Under the pieces are notes generated by a model that did not search any database, was not told the DNA's origin, and saw only the letters and a program-made list of their open reading frames with translations. Of a DNA stretch of 64,000 bases, positions 63,278-64,000 are shown piece by piece. Origin of the DNA: Fluviicola sp. Lineage in GTDB: Bacteria; Bacteroidota; Bacteroidia; Flavobacteriales_D; Crocinitomicaceae. Both the position numbers and the translations under genes were made by a program. Numbering within the stretch: the first letter of the stretch is position 1; the number at the start of each line of letters is the position of its first letter. The stretch lies in contig JAGOAZ010000003.1 of assembly GCA_017983675.1 (NCBI GenBank), positions 160,719 to 224,718 of the forward strand, read 5' to 3'.

Positions 63278-64000
63278 AAAACTTAAAATAGCACTTTGGA
63301 CAACCGTAGTTGTTTTAGTTTTTGTTGTCTTGTACATTGCAAGGAAACAGCAAGAAGAGGCAGCTGCTCAAGCTCCAGTTATAGCTATTTCAGTAGTTGA
63401 TGAAAATGCGTTTTTAACAGAAAGTGAATTGTTAAAGCGTTTGACAACAGATCGCTTGGTATATCCCGGTCAAACAATGAAACAAGTGAATACGCATGCT
63501 ATTGAAAAATACATCCGTAAGATGCATGAAGTGGAATCAGTGGCTGTTTATAAAAAATTCGGTGGGATTTGGTGCGTCGATGTGAAGGTAAGGCAACCCT
63601 ATGCGCGCGTTTTCAATCGATTTGGTGAAAGTTTTTATATCGATTCGAAAGGAATAAAAATGAATACATCTCCTAATTTTACTGCTCGGGTATTGATTTT
63701 TTCAGGAAATATTATCGATAGATGTGATACAATAACAGTTGCTCAAATTGAACAGGACGAACAACTAAGAAACAATAAGAATAGCGATGAAATTTATCGT
63801 TTAGCGAAATTCTTAGCAAAAGACACCTTTTTGAAAGCACAGATTGCGCAAGTTCAACGCGATAAATGGGGCGATTTTATATTAATCCCTCAAGTAGGAA
63901 ATCATGAAATTGTTTTTGGAACAGCAAATTCTGACAAAGAAGTTGAAACTAAATTAAACAAGTTGAAAATATTTTACCAGGAAGGTTTGCCTTTTGAAGG
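63270..64000 (+). CDS. ftsQ: FtsQ-like cell division protein, N-terminal part (cut by window end)
   Basis: An open frame starts with ATG at 63270 and runs to the last base without a stop. The about 243 visible residues have a short basic cytoplasmic start, one membrane helix (IALWTTVVVLVFVVLYIA), then a periplasmic domain with ESELLKRLTTDRLVYPGQTM (POTRA-like) and a VESVAVYKKFGGIWCVDVKV segment and RQPYARVFN typical of FtsQ/DivIB. It overlaps murC by 8 bp. In Bacteroidota ftsA and ftsZ normally follow. Confidence 0.85.
   Translation, partial: MNKKLKIALWTTVVVLVFVVLYIARKQQEEAAAQAPVIAISVVDENAFLTESELLKRLTTDRLVYPGQTMKQVNTHAIEKYIRKMHEVESVAVYKKFGGIWCVDVKVRQPYARVFNRFGESFYIDSKGIKMNTSPNFTARVLIFSGNIIDRCDTITVAQIEQDEQLRNNKNSDEIYRLAKFLAKDTFLKAQIAQVQRDKWGDFILIPQVGNHEIVFGTANSDKEVETKLNKLKIFYQEGLPFE

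Noticed and set aside
1-64000. CRISPR arrays, prophage, integrons or complete insertion sequences
   Set aside because: No regularly spaced repeats of CRISPR type, no phage structural genes and no transposase other than the RAYT were seen.

Overview
The window looks like a chromosomal core segment of a low-GC member of the Bacteroidota, most likely order Flavobacteriales and perhaps a Fluviicola/Crocinitomicaceae-like organism; the genus is a guess. The evidence is: Bacteroidota-type promoters (-33 TTG, -7 TAnnTTTG) before several genes, a type IX secretion sorting domain, DUF4249, DUF2851 and DUF3467 proteins, a CzcA-TolC fusion, and a dcw cluster without murF or ddl before ftsQ. Genes are dense, with many 1-14 bp stop/start overlaps. 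No rRNA, CRISPR array, prophage or complete insertion sequence was seen.

Layout. 1-5.8 kb: the end of a DUF4249 lipoprotein, then pyrF coupled to four methionine-salvage genes (mtnB, mtnD, mtnC, mtnA), a membrane-anchored DNA/RNA nuclease and a DUF1801 protein. 5.8-7.4 kb (minus strand): a DnaJ-KTSC protein and a DEAD-box helicase. 7.4-8.45 kb: a small accessory island with a REP-associated tyrosine transposase (RAYT), a 25-bp palindrome and flanking 27-bp direct repeats. 8.45-13.5 kb: DUF2851, PspC-like, RmlD-like, helix-hairpin-helix, apt and an acyl-CoA dehydrogenase. 13.5-28.3 kb: the translation/transcription block rpsU, xerC/D-like, hpf, tRNA-Thr-Tyr-Gly-Thr, tuf, tRNA-Trp, secE, nusG, rplK, rplA, rplJ, rplL, rpoB, rpoC. 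28.3-36 kb: an EamA transporter, DUF3467, and a metal-efflux operon (small secreted protein, RND pump fused to an outer-membrane factor, adaptor), then a lipocalin-like lipoprotein. 36-38.3 kb: a coiled-coil gene, zapA and rny. 38.3-47.4 kb: a surface-polysaccharide locus with nucleotide-sugar enzymes, flippase, polymerase/ligase, glycosyltransferases and an initiating phosphoglycosyltransferase. 47.4-51 kb: small accessory genes, engB and a pseudouridine synthase. 51-64 kb: the dcw cell-division/peptidoglycan cluster mraZ, rsmH, ftsL, ftsI, murE, mraY, murD, an unknown gene, ftsW, murG, murC and ftsQ (cut by the window end).

Most of the window is conserved housekeeping. I found no clearly new multi-gene system. 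The observations most worth testing are two inverted arrays of 10-bp phased repeats before mraZ that look like MraZ operators, the RAYT island, three genes whose -7 box lies 3-4 nt before the ATG (possible leaderless mRNAs), an unrecognised 157-aa gene between murD and ftsW, a protein that is almost only a T9SS sorting domain, and structured leaders before rplK, rpoB, tuf and the RND pump.
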